This document shows positions 40,501 through 49,065 of a DNA stretch of 64,000 bases, piece after piece. Position numbers and translations under genes: made by a program. The notes under the pieces were generated by a model, which had not been told where the DNA came from, ran no database searches, and saw only the letters and a list, made by a program, of their open reading frames with translations. This DNA comes from Cymodocea nodosa (Eukaryota > Streptophyta > Magnoliopsida > Alismatales > Cymodoceaceae): the NCBI GenBank assembly GCA_036874045.1, contig CM072341.1:17930501-17994500 (forward strand), written 5' to 3'. Numbering within the stretch: the stretch's first letter is position 1; each line of letters starts with the position of its first letter.

Positions 40501-43500
40501 CTGTAATCTTATTACATAGGGTTAGTTACATGAATCCTTTTCTTCTAAATATTTTTATCATCAAATCTTCTATTAAATTACATAAATTTAAATCTTTCCT
40601 TGTAATTCTTAACTAAATAGTTTCAGTCCTACCTCCATTTTCTTTTAATTTGTTTACACTAATTAATTGATGCAACTCTTACTCTATTCCTAATAAAATT
40701 ATTTTTTAGTTTATCTCTCATAGTATTACCAATCATCTATCTAATCATACGTATATTAGCAATACTAATCTTTTGTACATGACTATGTTTTATAGTTTAG
40801 TATTTTAAGTCATAAGGTATAGTTAGATGAATAACAATTTTATAGAATTGTTTCAATTTTAAGGATATTCTTCTTAGAGTTCTTTGCACCATAAAATCAC
40901 GTTACTAGTGAGGGGGTAAACTATTTTATAGATTGAAGATTTATCATTGGTTTTTCTGATATAGAACTATTTGTCTCAATAATTCTCCTGTCACATGATA
41001 CTTCAAAAATATTTCTTTACTTCATCTTACTTTAATACTATAAATAACATTTTCTATAATTTTATCATTGTTACTTATTAGAAATTCTAAGTATTGAAAA
41101 GTCTTACTTTTGTGAATCTTACAGTCATTTAAGTACATACCTTCATCATTATTCCTATTTCATTAAACACGCATTCTGTATATTTAGTTATTGACCTATT
41201 TAATTTAATTTTTTTAGACTTTAAAGTGTCTCTTTATAATTTTAATTTAGAACTAATTTTTTCCTTTCATTAACTAAAATTATGCCATTAATAAATGACA
41301 TACACCAAGGTATTTCTCCTTAAATTTTTTTAGCTATTTCATTTATAACTAAGACAAGCAGGTATGAACTTGAAGAGAACTCTTGGTCTAAACTTATGTA
41401 TTAGAAATTCTCTACTTTTTCCTCTTGTATTTTTAATTCTAGTAATTATTCTTTCATACATATCCTTTGTAATATCAATCTATCCTATGAGCACTTTTTT
41501 CCTTTATAAAACTCACCACAATAGGTTTTTAAGTATTTTATCCTAAGTTTTTCTAAATCAAAGAAAACCATATGGAGGTTCTTTTTCGAAACTCTAAAAT
41601 TTGTTTATTAGTTGTTTAAGCAAATGAATAGCTTTCGTTGTTGACCTATAAGGCATAACTGTAAGTTTATTTACATACCTTGATTTTTGTTCATTTTTTT
41701 TTCATGTTTTCATAGTATAACTCTTAAAATTAAGAAGAAAATTCTATAAAACTGCTCTTTACCCAATTATACTTGATGGCTTGAAACGTTGGATTGTAAA
41801 GCATGACCATATGTAAAAAATTAGTAAAATGTGTATGCTTAGATGGATGAATAGTAACACTATAAGAGATAGGTTAAAAAATGATTCTTTTAGGAATAGA
41901 GTAGAAGTTACATCTGTCAAAGATAAAATAAGAGAAAATTAGCTTAGGTGGTTTGGTCATATTTTAAGAGAATAAAGAATGCAATAGTTAGGAGAAAATA
42001 ATTAATTGGTATAGGAGAAACTAAAAGAAATAGGGGAGACTTATAATTACTTAATTAGAAATTATGAAAAAGATTTAAATTTATGTAATTTAACTGAAGA
42101 TTTGATTATAGAAAAAGGATTTATGCAGCTGATCCCACATGGTAAGATTATAGCTCGACTTGTTCTTGTAAAGGAACTTGGAATAAAAGGGTAAACCTAA
42201 TGCATAAGAATGATAATGCTCAACACAACTTGTAATGTAGACCCAAGGACAACAAGTAAAAAACAAGTTTTTTTTGATCTCTAGTGCACATAATTAGTCC
42301 ATTTTCTAGATAGAGTGTATATGGGTTTAGCATCTCTACCCATTCCAACTTGTTTTATGTTTAGTATTTCATATAAGTTAAATCCTTCTTTCGGTAAAAT
42401 AGTTAACGATAGTCCTTATAATCCTTACCCTCTATATTTTAGATTCCTTAGAATTAAAAAAAGTAAAAACCTAAAGTTTGCCCACTGCTCTCCTCTTCCT
42501 TCCATTGAGTTTCAAACTCTCTTTTCTCTTGGTTCTCTTTTTCAGTTTCCCATGACAGTTGTAAGGATGAGGTGTATTTGCATTTATCTTCATGTTAATT
42601 ACAGACTTATGTTTGTTTGTTTCCGGAAAAGGGAGCAATCATTGTAACAAAATAGACGAGTCAATCTGTGTACATCACAACATATTTCCAACCCGTTTAT
42701 CTTACAACATTGGCAAGTGTATTGTTTAAGAATGGTTTGTGTTTGTCTTGAGCTGTTTGAATTTGGATTTTATCGATAAGTACATAGATTGACATATGTC
42801 GGTTTTGCAATTTATTGACACAAGAACAAAATCGATGTCTACATGATAATTTTATTTAGATACAATACTTTTCTTTCCCATTTTTCCATCAATATGTTGA
42901 AATTTTACTAACATATGCCACTTTTTCAACTTGTAAATCTGAAATGAAATGGAAGTTAAATTCCTAAGTGTTTGAATCTGAATGTTACGATTGACCACAA
43001 ATTAGGAATCATTTGCATGAAGCTCTCACTTATATGACATAGTGAGTACGCTGATACATAAGAAAACTTACTCCAATTAGGTTCTCCAATGCATATGTTA
43101 GAGGAGAGGCAAATAATAATATTGCATAATGAGCAATACAATCTCTTATATGTAGGATATAAAAATTACCTAATCTATAATTAGGTTATTATGTAATCTA
43201 TGACTACAAGTAACCTAATAAGGATTCTTATATTGATCCATTTATAGTTTAAATCTCTGCTCTAATGTATTTTTTGGCATCCTTTGCATCTTTGACGTAA
43301 AAAAATGAACTAGATAGTACCCAAGTAAGTTTACTTATCGTTATCTCTAAATCTTTCTTTCAAACTTTCCAGTGCCTTCTTACATCATAAAATGCCATAA
43401 TTGTGGACATGGCACTGATCTAAGAGGATGCCCACAGTCTCCATTAAGCATCGAAGGTACTTTTTTCTTCTGGAATCAGAGAAATTTTGCACCATAGAAA

Positions 43501-45189
43501 TTCCATCTTCATTCTTAAGAAGTTTCTTTGACCGTGTTTGAATTCTCAGTAGCCTCTATGATATTGAATTATTGACAGCTGATTTAATTTGTGTCAGTAT
43601 CTTCACACTAGGAAAGTTCCATAGTATTGGTATGAATGGTCTTGTTGGAAATCCACAACTAGATCATTTTTGCACATTCTTATTGTCATCATTCTTTTGC
43701 TTTAATGTGTGCTCTGCAATTGTCATCATATTTTTGCCTTAACATGTGCTTTGCAGTCGTCTTCATATTTTTGCTTTAATATGTGTTCTGTAAATGCTGA
43801 AGGTAATGCTTCATAGAATGGCAGAAAATTATCTCATTGAGATTCCTTGTCTAGAACTTCTTTGGGCAATCATTCATCATCATGTTTATGCTTTAACATT
43901 CTGTGAATGCTGAAGGTGACGCATCAAACTGTACATCTCCTAAAGCAGTGAAGGAAGTAAGGGAACAGATCATAAGCTATATTGACTTGTGGCTTTCCCA
44001 ATGCAAGAAAGGTGGTAAGAATCTTCTATATGGAAAATATAACATAGTTTTACCACTGCATCCCTTTTGCATTGGTTTAAACTGCATAACAAGATCTCTG
44101 TATACTTACCCGTAGTCTTAATTATATTATATCAGCAAAATATTTGATTTCAAGCCATCAGCGTGGTTTCCTTTTTTGATTGTGGATCCTTGGCTTTCCT
44201 TGCCCAACTTCTGTGCTTTCTCTTAGCGGCAATATTTTCTTTTATTTGATTTCCTTAAAATATTCCTGAAGTTTCTCTTTTAGAAATGTGAGCACGATAC
44301 AGCTCGGTAATAATAGACTCCAGAATTTGCACAGTTTTTGGATAATACCATGTCGAAAGTGGAAATGACAAACAATATGAGCCAATGTAACTAAGAGATA
44401 TCATGATTCATAACATGCTTGGAGTCTGTTAATTGTGTGTATATTTCTTTATACTTTTTACATACAATGGATGAGGTAAGTTATAGACAATAGATGATAT
44501 AGTTGATCTCCACCCACCTTATAAGATTTAGAGTTCATTTAGCAGTGATTATTTTAATCCAACATATGAAAATGATTTAAAATTTTCAAAAAGTCATAAC
44601 TTTTTTCATTCAGCATTTTTAATTCAAATTACAACTTTTTTTAAGTTGACGTAAAGAAATAAGTTAGCGTACAAATGTTTTAGAAACTATGAAATTTTAA
44701 CTCAAAATCAATTGACATTGAGTAAAAAGATTCATCATTTATTAAATTCATCTCTATATTACTAACATGAGATTATTCTAACATTTTCCCTCACTTATAG
44801 TTTATTTTATACCTACTAGTGTTTTTTTAGATTAGGTGGATATATGTAGAACTAACTTTGATACCATGTGAGAATACAAAAAATATGTGGAAGTAGATTA
44901 TTTTTATTAATAAACATAATGTCTCATATAAATAGAGTGTGTGGGTAATTCTAGATGAGACTAGAATAAGTAAAAGAATGAAAACTGCATGACTATAAAT
45001 AGAGAAAAGGAATTGCAATTTATATAATCCAACGGAAAGCATGGTAACGGATAGAAATGAATGAAGAGGATTTATTTTGTCCTGTCCATATGGTGATGAT
45101 TAAAACATTGTTTATTATTATTTTTATCGTATTCTTTATTCCTTTAACTTCCAGATGTCGATGCTTACCCGTACCTGCTCCCGATGTAA
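7591..45189 (+). CDS. EDA2: Serine protease of family S28 (EDA2/prolylcarboxypeptidase-like), 14 exons over 37.6 kb
   Basis: Exons: 7591-7788, 19948-20073, 24444-24599, 35578-35760, 35869-35985, 36197-36247, 36326-36397, 37184-37292, 37408-37504, 38181-38275, 38397-38471, 43373-43456, 43916-44014, 45155-45189. All junctions are GT-AG and keep one frame of 498 codons, matching the family length. A hydrophobic signal peptide (residues about 10-33, [19 protein letters not shown]) sends it to the secretory pathway. The nucleophile is Ser182 in GISYSG, the Asp is 413 in NGSQDPW and the His is 439 in NCGHG. NxS/T glycosylation sites include NQT, NIS, NFT and NCT. The S28 family cleaves after proline near carboxyl or amino ends. 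Arabidopsis EDA2 is named for an embryo-sac arrest mutant. The last exon (35 bp, ending DAYPYLLPM) is the least certain. Introns 1, 2, 3 and 11 (12.2, 4.4, 11.0 and 4.9 kb) are filled with transposons. Confidence 0.9.
7789..8949. other. Intron 1, 5' part, no recognised element
   Basis: This follows a good donor (ACC|GTGAGC) and precedes the LTR at 8950. An open stretch on the plus strand at 8435-8617 ([14 protein letters not shown]...) and one on the minus strand overlap it. Neither resembles a family I know, and I treat them as chance. No repeats with the rest of the window were noticed. Confidence 0.4.
8950..9068 (+). repeat. 5' LTR of element A (119 bp)
   Basis: It begins TGTTAGTTTTGG and ends TTTTAAACT, just before the primer-binding site. 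By eye it differs from its partner at 18111-18229 at about 8 of 119 positions, with no length change. Confidence 0.75.
12294..12408 (+). repeat. 5' LTR of element C (115 bp)
   Basis: It begins TGTTAGTATGTGTGGG and ends CTTCACAACA. It is flanked on the left by ATCAT and on the right by the primer-binding site. It lacks a 12-bp segment present in the 3' LTR. Confidence 0.85.
16881..17007 (+). repeat. 3' LTR of element C (127 bp)
   Basis: It begins TATTAGTATGTGTGGG and ends CTTCACAATA, then ATCAT. Aligned by eye to the 5' LTR there are about 15 substitutions plus one 12-bp length difference. All but one of the substitutions are transitions. Confidence 0.85.
18111..18229 (+). repeat. 3' LTR of element A (119 bp)
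   Basis: It begins TGTTAGTTTTGATG directly after the polypurine tract and ends TTTTAAACT. The following bases GCGAT do not match the five bases before the 5' LTR, so no target duplication is preserved. Confidence 0.75.
18600..19640 (+). mobile_element. LINE (L1-type) fragment, zf-RVT end
   Basis: Plus-strand translation with frameshifts gives [28 protein letters not shown] and a later [10 protein letters not shown] region. These match in style the reverse transcriptase-linked zinc-binding domain at the 3' end of plant L1 elements (usual features are SDSLIW...GKF, then F.W....RM.T.D.L..R, then C..C). The start is ragged and no poly-A tail was identified. It lies between element A and exon 2 of the S28 gene. 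Confidence 0.55.
20074..21147. other. Intron 2, 5' part, nothing recognised
   Basis: This AT-rich intronic sequence follows the donor GCT|GTAAGC. I see no gene, structural RNA or classified repeat in it. Confidence 0.4.
21148..21400. repeat. Dispersed repeat shared by introns 2 and 3
   Basis: This roughly 250-bp stretch aligns by eye with 27348-27590. Shared landmarks in the same order include ATCAATATTGTAT, TTTTGTGGAAAT, ATGATAAGCATA, AATTATCATG and GTTAATTAGATA. It is close to a hAT transposase remnant, and the other copy begins a possible hAT-like element. It may therefore be hAT terminal or subterminal sequence. Confidence 0.5.
22200..22870 (-). mobile_element. hAT transposase remnant (dimerisation domain)
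   Basis: Minus-strand translation from about 22740 downward reads KIAIKVLSQ, then [12 protein letters not shown] and [13 protein letters not shown]. This follows the hAT C-terminal dimerisation motif (usual form [31 protein letters not shown]...L.V.YN..L). Downstream is [14 protein letters not shown] and an acidic Asp/Asn-rich tract near 22240-22310. The conserved CERNW core is damaged and stops interrupt the frame. It lies in intron 2 of the S28 gene. Confidence 0.65.
22900..24443. other. Intron 2, 3' part, unclassified
   Basis: Pyrimidine-rich and AT-rich sequence with no coding region I can support. It ends with the acceptor TTTGTACCAG before exon 3. Confidence 0.4.
25015..25180 (+). mobile_element. 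tRNA-derived SINE
   Basis: The sequence has RNA polymerase III internal promoter boxes at tRNA spacing. An A box-like TGGCCTAGTGGTAAAGTG lies at about 25029-25046, and a B box-like TGTTTGAACCTTG at about 25079-25091. This resembles plant p-SINE heads (GTGGCCTAGTGGTAA...GGGTTCGAATCC). The body after the B box is short and the 3' boundary is estimated. It sits in intron 3 of the S28 gene, just after exon 3. Confidence 0.55.
25364..25729 (-). pseudogene. RPL31: Processed pseudogene of ribosomal protein L31 (eL31)
   Basis: One continuous minus-strand frame from ATG at 25729 reads [20 protein letters not shown], then [50 protein letters not shown] and [12 protein letters not shown]. This covers essentially all of eL31 without introns. 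Two in-frame stops break it: TAG replaces the Trp codon after NKHI, and TGA replaces an Arg codon after VPRRI. The normal stop also appears lost (TTA in place of TAA). Functional plant RPL31 genes have introns, so a reverse-transcribed copy is inferred. It lies antisense in intron 3 of the S28 gene. Confidence 0.85.
25760..28775 (+). mobile_element. LINE (L1-type) 3' half, interrupted
   Basis: On the plus strand, 25940-26110 reads [20 protein letters not shown], which is typical of the region after L1 reverse transcriptase. It is followed by a zf-RVT-like stretch near 26340-26420 ([20 protein letters not shown]) and an RNase H-like region at 26940-27240 ([20 protein letters not shown] in the corrected frame, then IETDSLALF). 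A separate segment at 28585-28775 ends in AATTATCCAAAAAAAA and looks like its 3' UTR and poly-A tail. The middle (27334-28584) appears to be a later insertion. Frameshifts and stops are common. Confidence 0.6.
27334..28584. mobile_element. Possible non-autonomous hAT-like insertion
   Basis: The right end reads, on the minus strand, CAGGGTTCCATTGGGCAATA, which has the look of a hAT terminal inverted repeat. The left end has a weaker version (TAGTGCTCAATAGCAATA). The interior is AT-rich and T-rich and contains the repeat shared with 21148-21400. It interrupts a LINE. No matching 8-bp target duplication was found, so the class is tentative. The minus-strand open stretch at 28038-28355 is a lysine/glutamate low-complexity run that I do not accept as a gene. 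Confidence 0.4.
28790..30538 (-). mobile_element. Ty1/copia fragment carrying a tandem triplication
   Basis: Minus-strand copia sequence of the RNase H to reverse transcriptase region. Landmarks shared with 30840-31300 and 9890-10380 occur in the same order (GCAATCAACCTC, the GTTTCCACCTACATAGGTGCAAAA block, and TTCCC-TACCAATGAAT). The RNase H part is present three times in tandem. The RT part (30007-30538) ends at CCTAGAGGTTACTTTATAAAC, where the LTR of the next element begins. No LTR of its own was seen. Confidence 0.65.
28861..30006. repeat. Three tandem copies of a 383-bp block
   Basis: Copies start at 28861, 29244 and 29627, each with GACTATGAAGATTATAGTCT, giving two exact 383-bp spacings. 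The third copy is a few bases shorter (CATCAAATGG reduced to CAAATGG). The copies differ at only a few positions each, such as ACGTAAC/ACATAAC and TTTGAGTC/TTTAAGTC. They derive from the RNase H region of the surrounding copia fragment. Confidence 0.95.
30539..30679 (-). repeat. 3' LTR (141 bp) of the minus-strand copia element
   Basis: The minus-strand sequence begins TGTAAAGTAGTATG and ends ...GGGATTCACTCA. Its interior matches the LTR at 5044-5181. Confidence 0.7.
30539..34330 (-). mobile_element. Ty1/copia retrotransposon, 5'-truncated
   Basis: Read on the minus strand, this runs from gag (34330-34080; [23 protein letters not shown]2 type), through protease and integrase (33900-32820) and the linker (32758-32209; [17 protein letters not shown]), then RT (32160-31500) and RNase H (31462-30690), to a 3' LTR at 30539-30679. 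The polypurine tract AAGGAGAAG precedes the LTR. The 5' LTR and gag start are missing, and LINE sequence begins immediately beyond. Stops and frameshifts abound. It belongs to the same family as 2140-5181 and lies antisense in intron 3 of the S28 gene. Confidence 0.8.
34340..35230 (-). mobile_element. LINE (L1-type) reverse transcriptase fragment
   Basis: Minus-strand 35110-34980 reads [20 protein letters not shown] (usual form W...GDRNTKFFH..A..R). Then 34850-34790 resembles the GPDGF...F block. The open stretch 34792-34577 reads [20 protein letters not shown] and [20 protein letters not shown], which is core L1 reverse transcriptase (usual form FITLIPKK...DFRPISL.N..YKI..K.L..R). It ends near 34340 against the truncated copia gag. 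Confidence 0.75.
39280..39455 (-). mobile_element. Au-like SINE
   Basis: Read on the minus strand: an A-box-like TGGAATGGTAAGA and a B-box-like CAGGTTCAAATC at tRNA spacing. Then comes a C-rich tract, CAGGACTCACATTGATGG and TCTCTAGGTTTATCCTTTTTT. The order and wording parallel Au SINEs (GACCCCACATTGGTGGGA...CACTGGGTATGCCCTTTTTT). The homopolymer of 11 G on the plus strand (39330-39340) is the C-rich tract. It lies in intron 11 of the S28 gene. Confidence 0.6.
39970..41720 (-). mobile_element. RTE-type LINE fragment
   Basis: Minus-strand translation from 41680 to 41260 gives, with lesions, [31 protein letters not shown] and the downstream CHLLMA block. This is RTE-clade reverse transcriptase (usual form MPGRSTTEAIHLLR..., K.LHMVFIDLEKAYD, WCMLFADD). 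The 3' end at about 39975 shows the plus-strand CAACAACAACAAAAACAACTT followed by a GGGGTCTGCCACATGAATCC phrase, the complement of the usual plant RTE tail. The stretch between 40300 and 41100 is too eroded to assign domain by domain. Confidence 0.6.
41745..42185 (+). mobile_element. RTE-type LINE 3' end, opposite strand
   Basis: Plus-strand translation reads [13 protein letters not shown], then [20 protein letters not shown] and [18 protein letters not shown]. This is the terminal region of RTE polyproteins (usual form YG.ECW.VK..H..K...AEMRMLRWMCG.TR.D.IRN..., KMRE.RLRWFGHV.RR). The tail GCAGCTGATCCCACATGGTA followed by a TTGTTCTTGT end marks the 3' terminus near 42170. It is head-to-head with the minus-strand RTE fragment at 39970-41720. 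Confidence 0.65.
44845..45045 (-). mobile_element. Truncated LTR with primer-binding site
   Basis: On the minus strand a probable LTR end (...TTTTTGTATTCTCACA) is followed directly by TGGTATCAAAGTTAG at about 44866-44852, a Met-tRNA primer-binding site typical of copia elements. Upstream on the minus strand are TATA-like TCTATTTATA repeats. No internal coding follows, so it is a fragment. It lies in intron 13 of the S28 gene, about 110 bases upstream of the last exon. Confidence 0.5.
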
Positions 45190-46549
45190 GGCAGTTCTGC
45201 ATTCATCCAGATGCTGTCACTGTGTATCATCTTCATTGCTCTTGATGGATTTGATTCAATGTTCATTTGTCCAGTTATGCAACTATATCTGTCCTCTAAT
45301 ATTCTTGTCAAGAAGACAACAGATTGTACTAGTGCAATTGATGAGCATTCAGTGTACGTAGATCCATGTCTTCAGCTGCGTACTTTGTTCTTTTTATAAG
45401 AGTGATCTATGTCAAACTATCTACCTGCATTGTCATAATGTATGATGCCTCTGGCTGCATTTCGAAACTAGATTTTTGCTCTCAATTCTCCTTAAGATTT
45501 GCTCCAAGCATTGTTCACTTCTTTGAAAATTTTGAGATATTTTTTTTTCTATTTTTAAATTTTGTTGTTTTTTTTTTCATAAATTGTTGTCTTTATATGT
45601 ATATCATAGATAGCATCAATATAATCTTATACAAAAAAAAAGTTACATAGAATAAATAGTCATTGATCACTATGTCAATAATATTATATAAATAGAAGTT
45701 TATCTTAAACTATGAAAAGATATTACGATCATTTTGAATCTGCAAGAGTTGATGTTAAATATTTTACCAATAATATGTTACTTAAATGTATTATAACATT
45801 AAACATTTCATTAAAACAAATACTAATTGATCATGTAAAACAAGGGAATTACTCTCTTGTTACTTTATATATTTGGTTTTGTCTAATTATAATAAAAAAA
45901 AATTTAAATTTTTCTTGTATTGTCATATTTTTATCATCTGTTATGACTCTTGTCTTCGACAAGTTACAAAATTTCATAAAAATATGCCAACTTATTTGAT
46001 ATATTTTCTTACAATTATATATTGATGTGATAAGAAAAGATTTAACAATCTACGAATGTAATCTTAACTTTCTTTACTAAATATTTGATCTATAGCAATT
46101 AAATTATTATTACAGGTAGTTGCAACAATATAAATGTTATTTTATACAAAGTTAAGAAATTTTTGTCTCATCTTTTTTACTTCTTGCTCCTCTTCCTCGA
46201 TTGTCATCTTATAAGAAAACATTATTTTCTAAAAGTATATTATTCTTGAAAACAATTGATAACATATCATAATATTAGAGTTTACATTTAAAATGCATAA
46301 ATAAAATTATCCATTCATTTTAACAAGATTCTATAAGTATAATAAATAAAAAAAATACTACAACATAATATAATATTCAACATAAGATTAACATGTTACA
46401 TAGCATAACATGGTGCAACATAAGTTTAATATACTGCAACATAAGTTCAACATGTTACAATATAAGTTCACACCAATATAAGATAACATCAAAATTCACA
46501 ATGTCCATAATTGAATAGGAAACAACACAACAAAGCATTTAGAAATAGT
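45190..46549. other. S28 gene 3' UTR and AT-rich intergenic DNA
   Basis: After the TAA at 45187-45189 comes the probable 3' UTR, with no strong polyadenylation signal I can single out. Then there is very AT-rich DNA. At about 46365-46470 the phrase GCAACATAAGTT and variants recur as short imperfect repeats. No gene is supported. Confidence 0.4.
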
Positions 46550-47510
46550 TAAGAAATTCAATCTAACAAGTTATATCTGAACTCTGTAATAATTTCATTG
46601 TTAAAATACTTCTCTATTACTAAGATCAAATAAGTCAAGTAAGTTTTCAACTTCTTCCACTTGCTTTCTATTCCATCTTAACTTTATTTCCTCTATATCA
46701 CTTAAACGATGTAAAGCTTGTAGTCATTTAACCCTATCAATATCTTTACCATGTCTTTAATAGTTAATGTAATTATTTTTTGAGATTCTACATGAAGTCT
46801 TATTCACTTACCATTTTTCCTTCGAATATCATTTACATTTGTCACTAAAATAGAATATGTTTGTTATAAATTAGATTCTAAATCCACTTGAACATCAATA
46901 GACATAAGGATAGCATCGTGCAAAGTATCATTATCTTGAGTAAGTCTAATATCGTCTTGCACATTTATCTTTATCTGTTAGAGTTTTACTGTAACTTCTA
47001 GTTGTCATACTACTTTCAAAGAGTACTATAATTGATTACAAATGAGACAAAACTTTCTTCTACATTATTTACATTTTGGATGTTTCTATAAAAAAATGAT
47101 AACTTTTAAGTCAAAAAAAAGTGCAATTGAAAATAACTATCTTCCTAATGTCATAAAGAAATATTACATTCACAAATTTTGCCTAAATTCTGTCAAAACT
47201 ATCTATGTCCATTAATGAAATCTCAACCTTAATCACTTTAACTTGAAATTTTTATATAATTCTTATACATCAACTACCACATTTTCATTCAACTATTAAT
47301 ATTTTTCTTGGTAATTTTTGCTCCTACTTTTTCATTGTATTTTATAATTATTTGATTCCAATCTTCTGTTCAAAAGTCACTATTATGTATTTGTGCATTT
47401 TCTTTGTTAACCATTTCAACCAAAATGTTCACAATTTCTTTATCTATTTTTGCACTCTAAATGTAATAACTTCTTTCTGATACATTTCCATTATCTGAAT
47501 TAGTCATTTA
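46550..47510 (-). mobile_element. Decayed Myb/SANT-like protein of a PIF/Harbinger-type transposon
   Basis: Minus-strand translation from about 47510 downward, with many stops, yields MTNSDNGNVSERS, then DKEIVNILVEMVNKENAQIH and DWNQIIKYNEKVGAKITKKN in frame. This is reminiscent of the Myb/SANT-like domain of the transposon-associated DNA-binding protein (usual form W..EMD..L...LVEQVN.GN...FK.EAW..I...FN...G...TK.Q.). Erosion is heavy and no terminal repeats were identified, so this rests on pattern similarity only. Confidence 0.4.
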
Positions 47511-48149
47511 TTCTAAAAATAACAATCTTCAACAAATATTTATATAAATAATCACAAGTAAAAAAATTATTCAAATGATTGATAATCGATGATCAAATGA
47601 CTACAAATATGTATACAATAGGAAAGAAATACAAGCATTGGTGTATATCAGTGAGCTTTTTTAAAAAACAAGCACACCTCTCCACAAGTTAATTGATTAA
47701 ACTAATGATGATTTTATTTAATTCCTGTTAACCGCACATTCATTTTCCCATTGAATTTTGTTTACAGACCCAAAGGTAAATTCTCTTTTTGACCACTTTC
47801 TAATTAAAACAAGCAACTCGCATTTTATGCTAAAACCTCATCATAAGATCAACTAATTAATAAAAAACCGCTATGACAAACTAGCAATCTTGCAAAGAAA
47901 TGAATCTTAATTCTTCTTCATAATAATACATGCAAAACAAACACTTGCACAAAAAGAATCCCATGCGTGGGCAAGAGAGCAATGTACAACGATGTGTTAA
48001 AATAGAAACATGGAATTGTTATTATAAGGTTAATTCTGCTGAAGTAGCAGATAACAATGAGCCCAAAAATACAAGACTATCGGCTCATACAGAATTTTAC
48101 ATGTGGATACAATACTTTGAATTATAGATACTCAAAATTGAGCAAAGCA

Positions 48150-49031
48150 GATATTAGAAGATTAGTCTCAGCACAAACACAATGTAACCCTTTTTACAGG
48201 ATGCGTTTAGGAAACAAAACAGATATCTATTAGATTGACATCCAAAGTTCTGAGATCCTTTCATGTTTGCAGTGGCTTCAGCATCAGTATACATCCGAAT
48301 TTCATTCCTTTTGGAACCAAACAAACCCATCCTGCTATTACATCTTATGGAGATTGGAATGGAAACTAGCAATGACAAATTCTATCAATTAATGACGGTT
48401 GGTCACCGTTATGAATCGACGAGACCAACCAACCAATGGGTCTTGGCTTCATCACCTAGCAGTTGCAATCTGAGCTGTGTTTTGTGGTGCAGAACATATT
48501 TTCATTGTATTATTGTTGAACATAATCGCTAAAAAGTTCACAGATTCTCAAACTCATGTATTACTGCCTTCAAAAAATTCTAACCTAGCTGAAAAGAAAA
48601 TGTAGGAAACATCGATTAAGCATGGCCGAATTAGTGAGATTCCAACAAATCTGTTGAGGTTAGGATTAAATCCTTCGACACCAACTTCTTTCCTTGAACA
48701 GATTATATACAATTGTCAACTCTGTTGAATATTTCCGACCAAAACCCTAACTAAATCTTACCCTAATATCGGTGAACATAAGCAAGCAAGTGAAGATCAT
48801 TGCATATCTTTGACGAGGAAAAAACAGAAGAGAGAACAATGGAAACGCCAACCTTCTGTGATGAAGCAGACGAACAGACGCGAGCGACCACAAAGGCGAG
48901 AAGAGAGACCACCTTCACACCGGATTCGTGCAATGCAGGGAGAGGGTTGCGGGAGGGATGGGTGCGATAGCTTTCTGAAGTTTTCGGATGGGCGATTATC
49001 TGAAACCTCAAGAAAGCTAAAGCTTTTATAA
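48150..49031 (-). other. Possible transcription unit with TATA box, product unknown
   Basis: On the minus strand a good TATAAAA (49024-49030) heads a GC-richer stretch (48800-49010) that then grades into AT-rich sequence with GATATTAGGGTAAGA (donor-like, near 48765) and TTTTCTTTTCAGCTAGG (acceptor-like, near 48590). Open stretches of 70-96 codons exist (48154-48378, 48763-49053, 48797-49066) but resemble no family. This could be the 5' part of an unrecognised gene, a non-coding RNA or a degenerate promoter. Confidence 0.25.
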
Positions 49032-49065
49032 GAAGGAAAGTAGGGGAAGCCACTTAGTAACGCCA

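Noticed and set aside
48150-48500. Box C/D snoRNA suggested by a TGATGA motif on the minus strand
   Set aside because: No properly spaced CTGA D box or terminal stem could be found.
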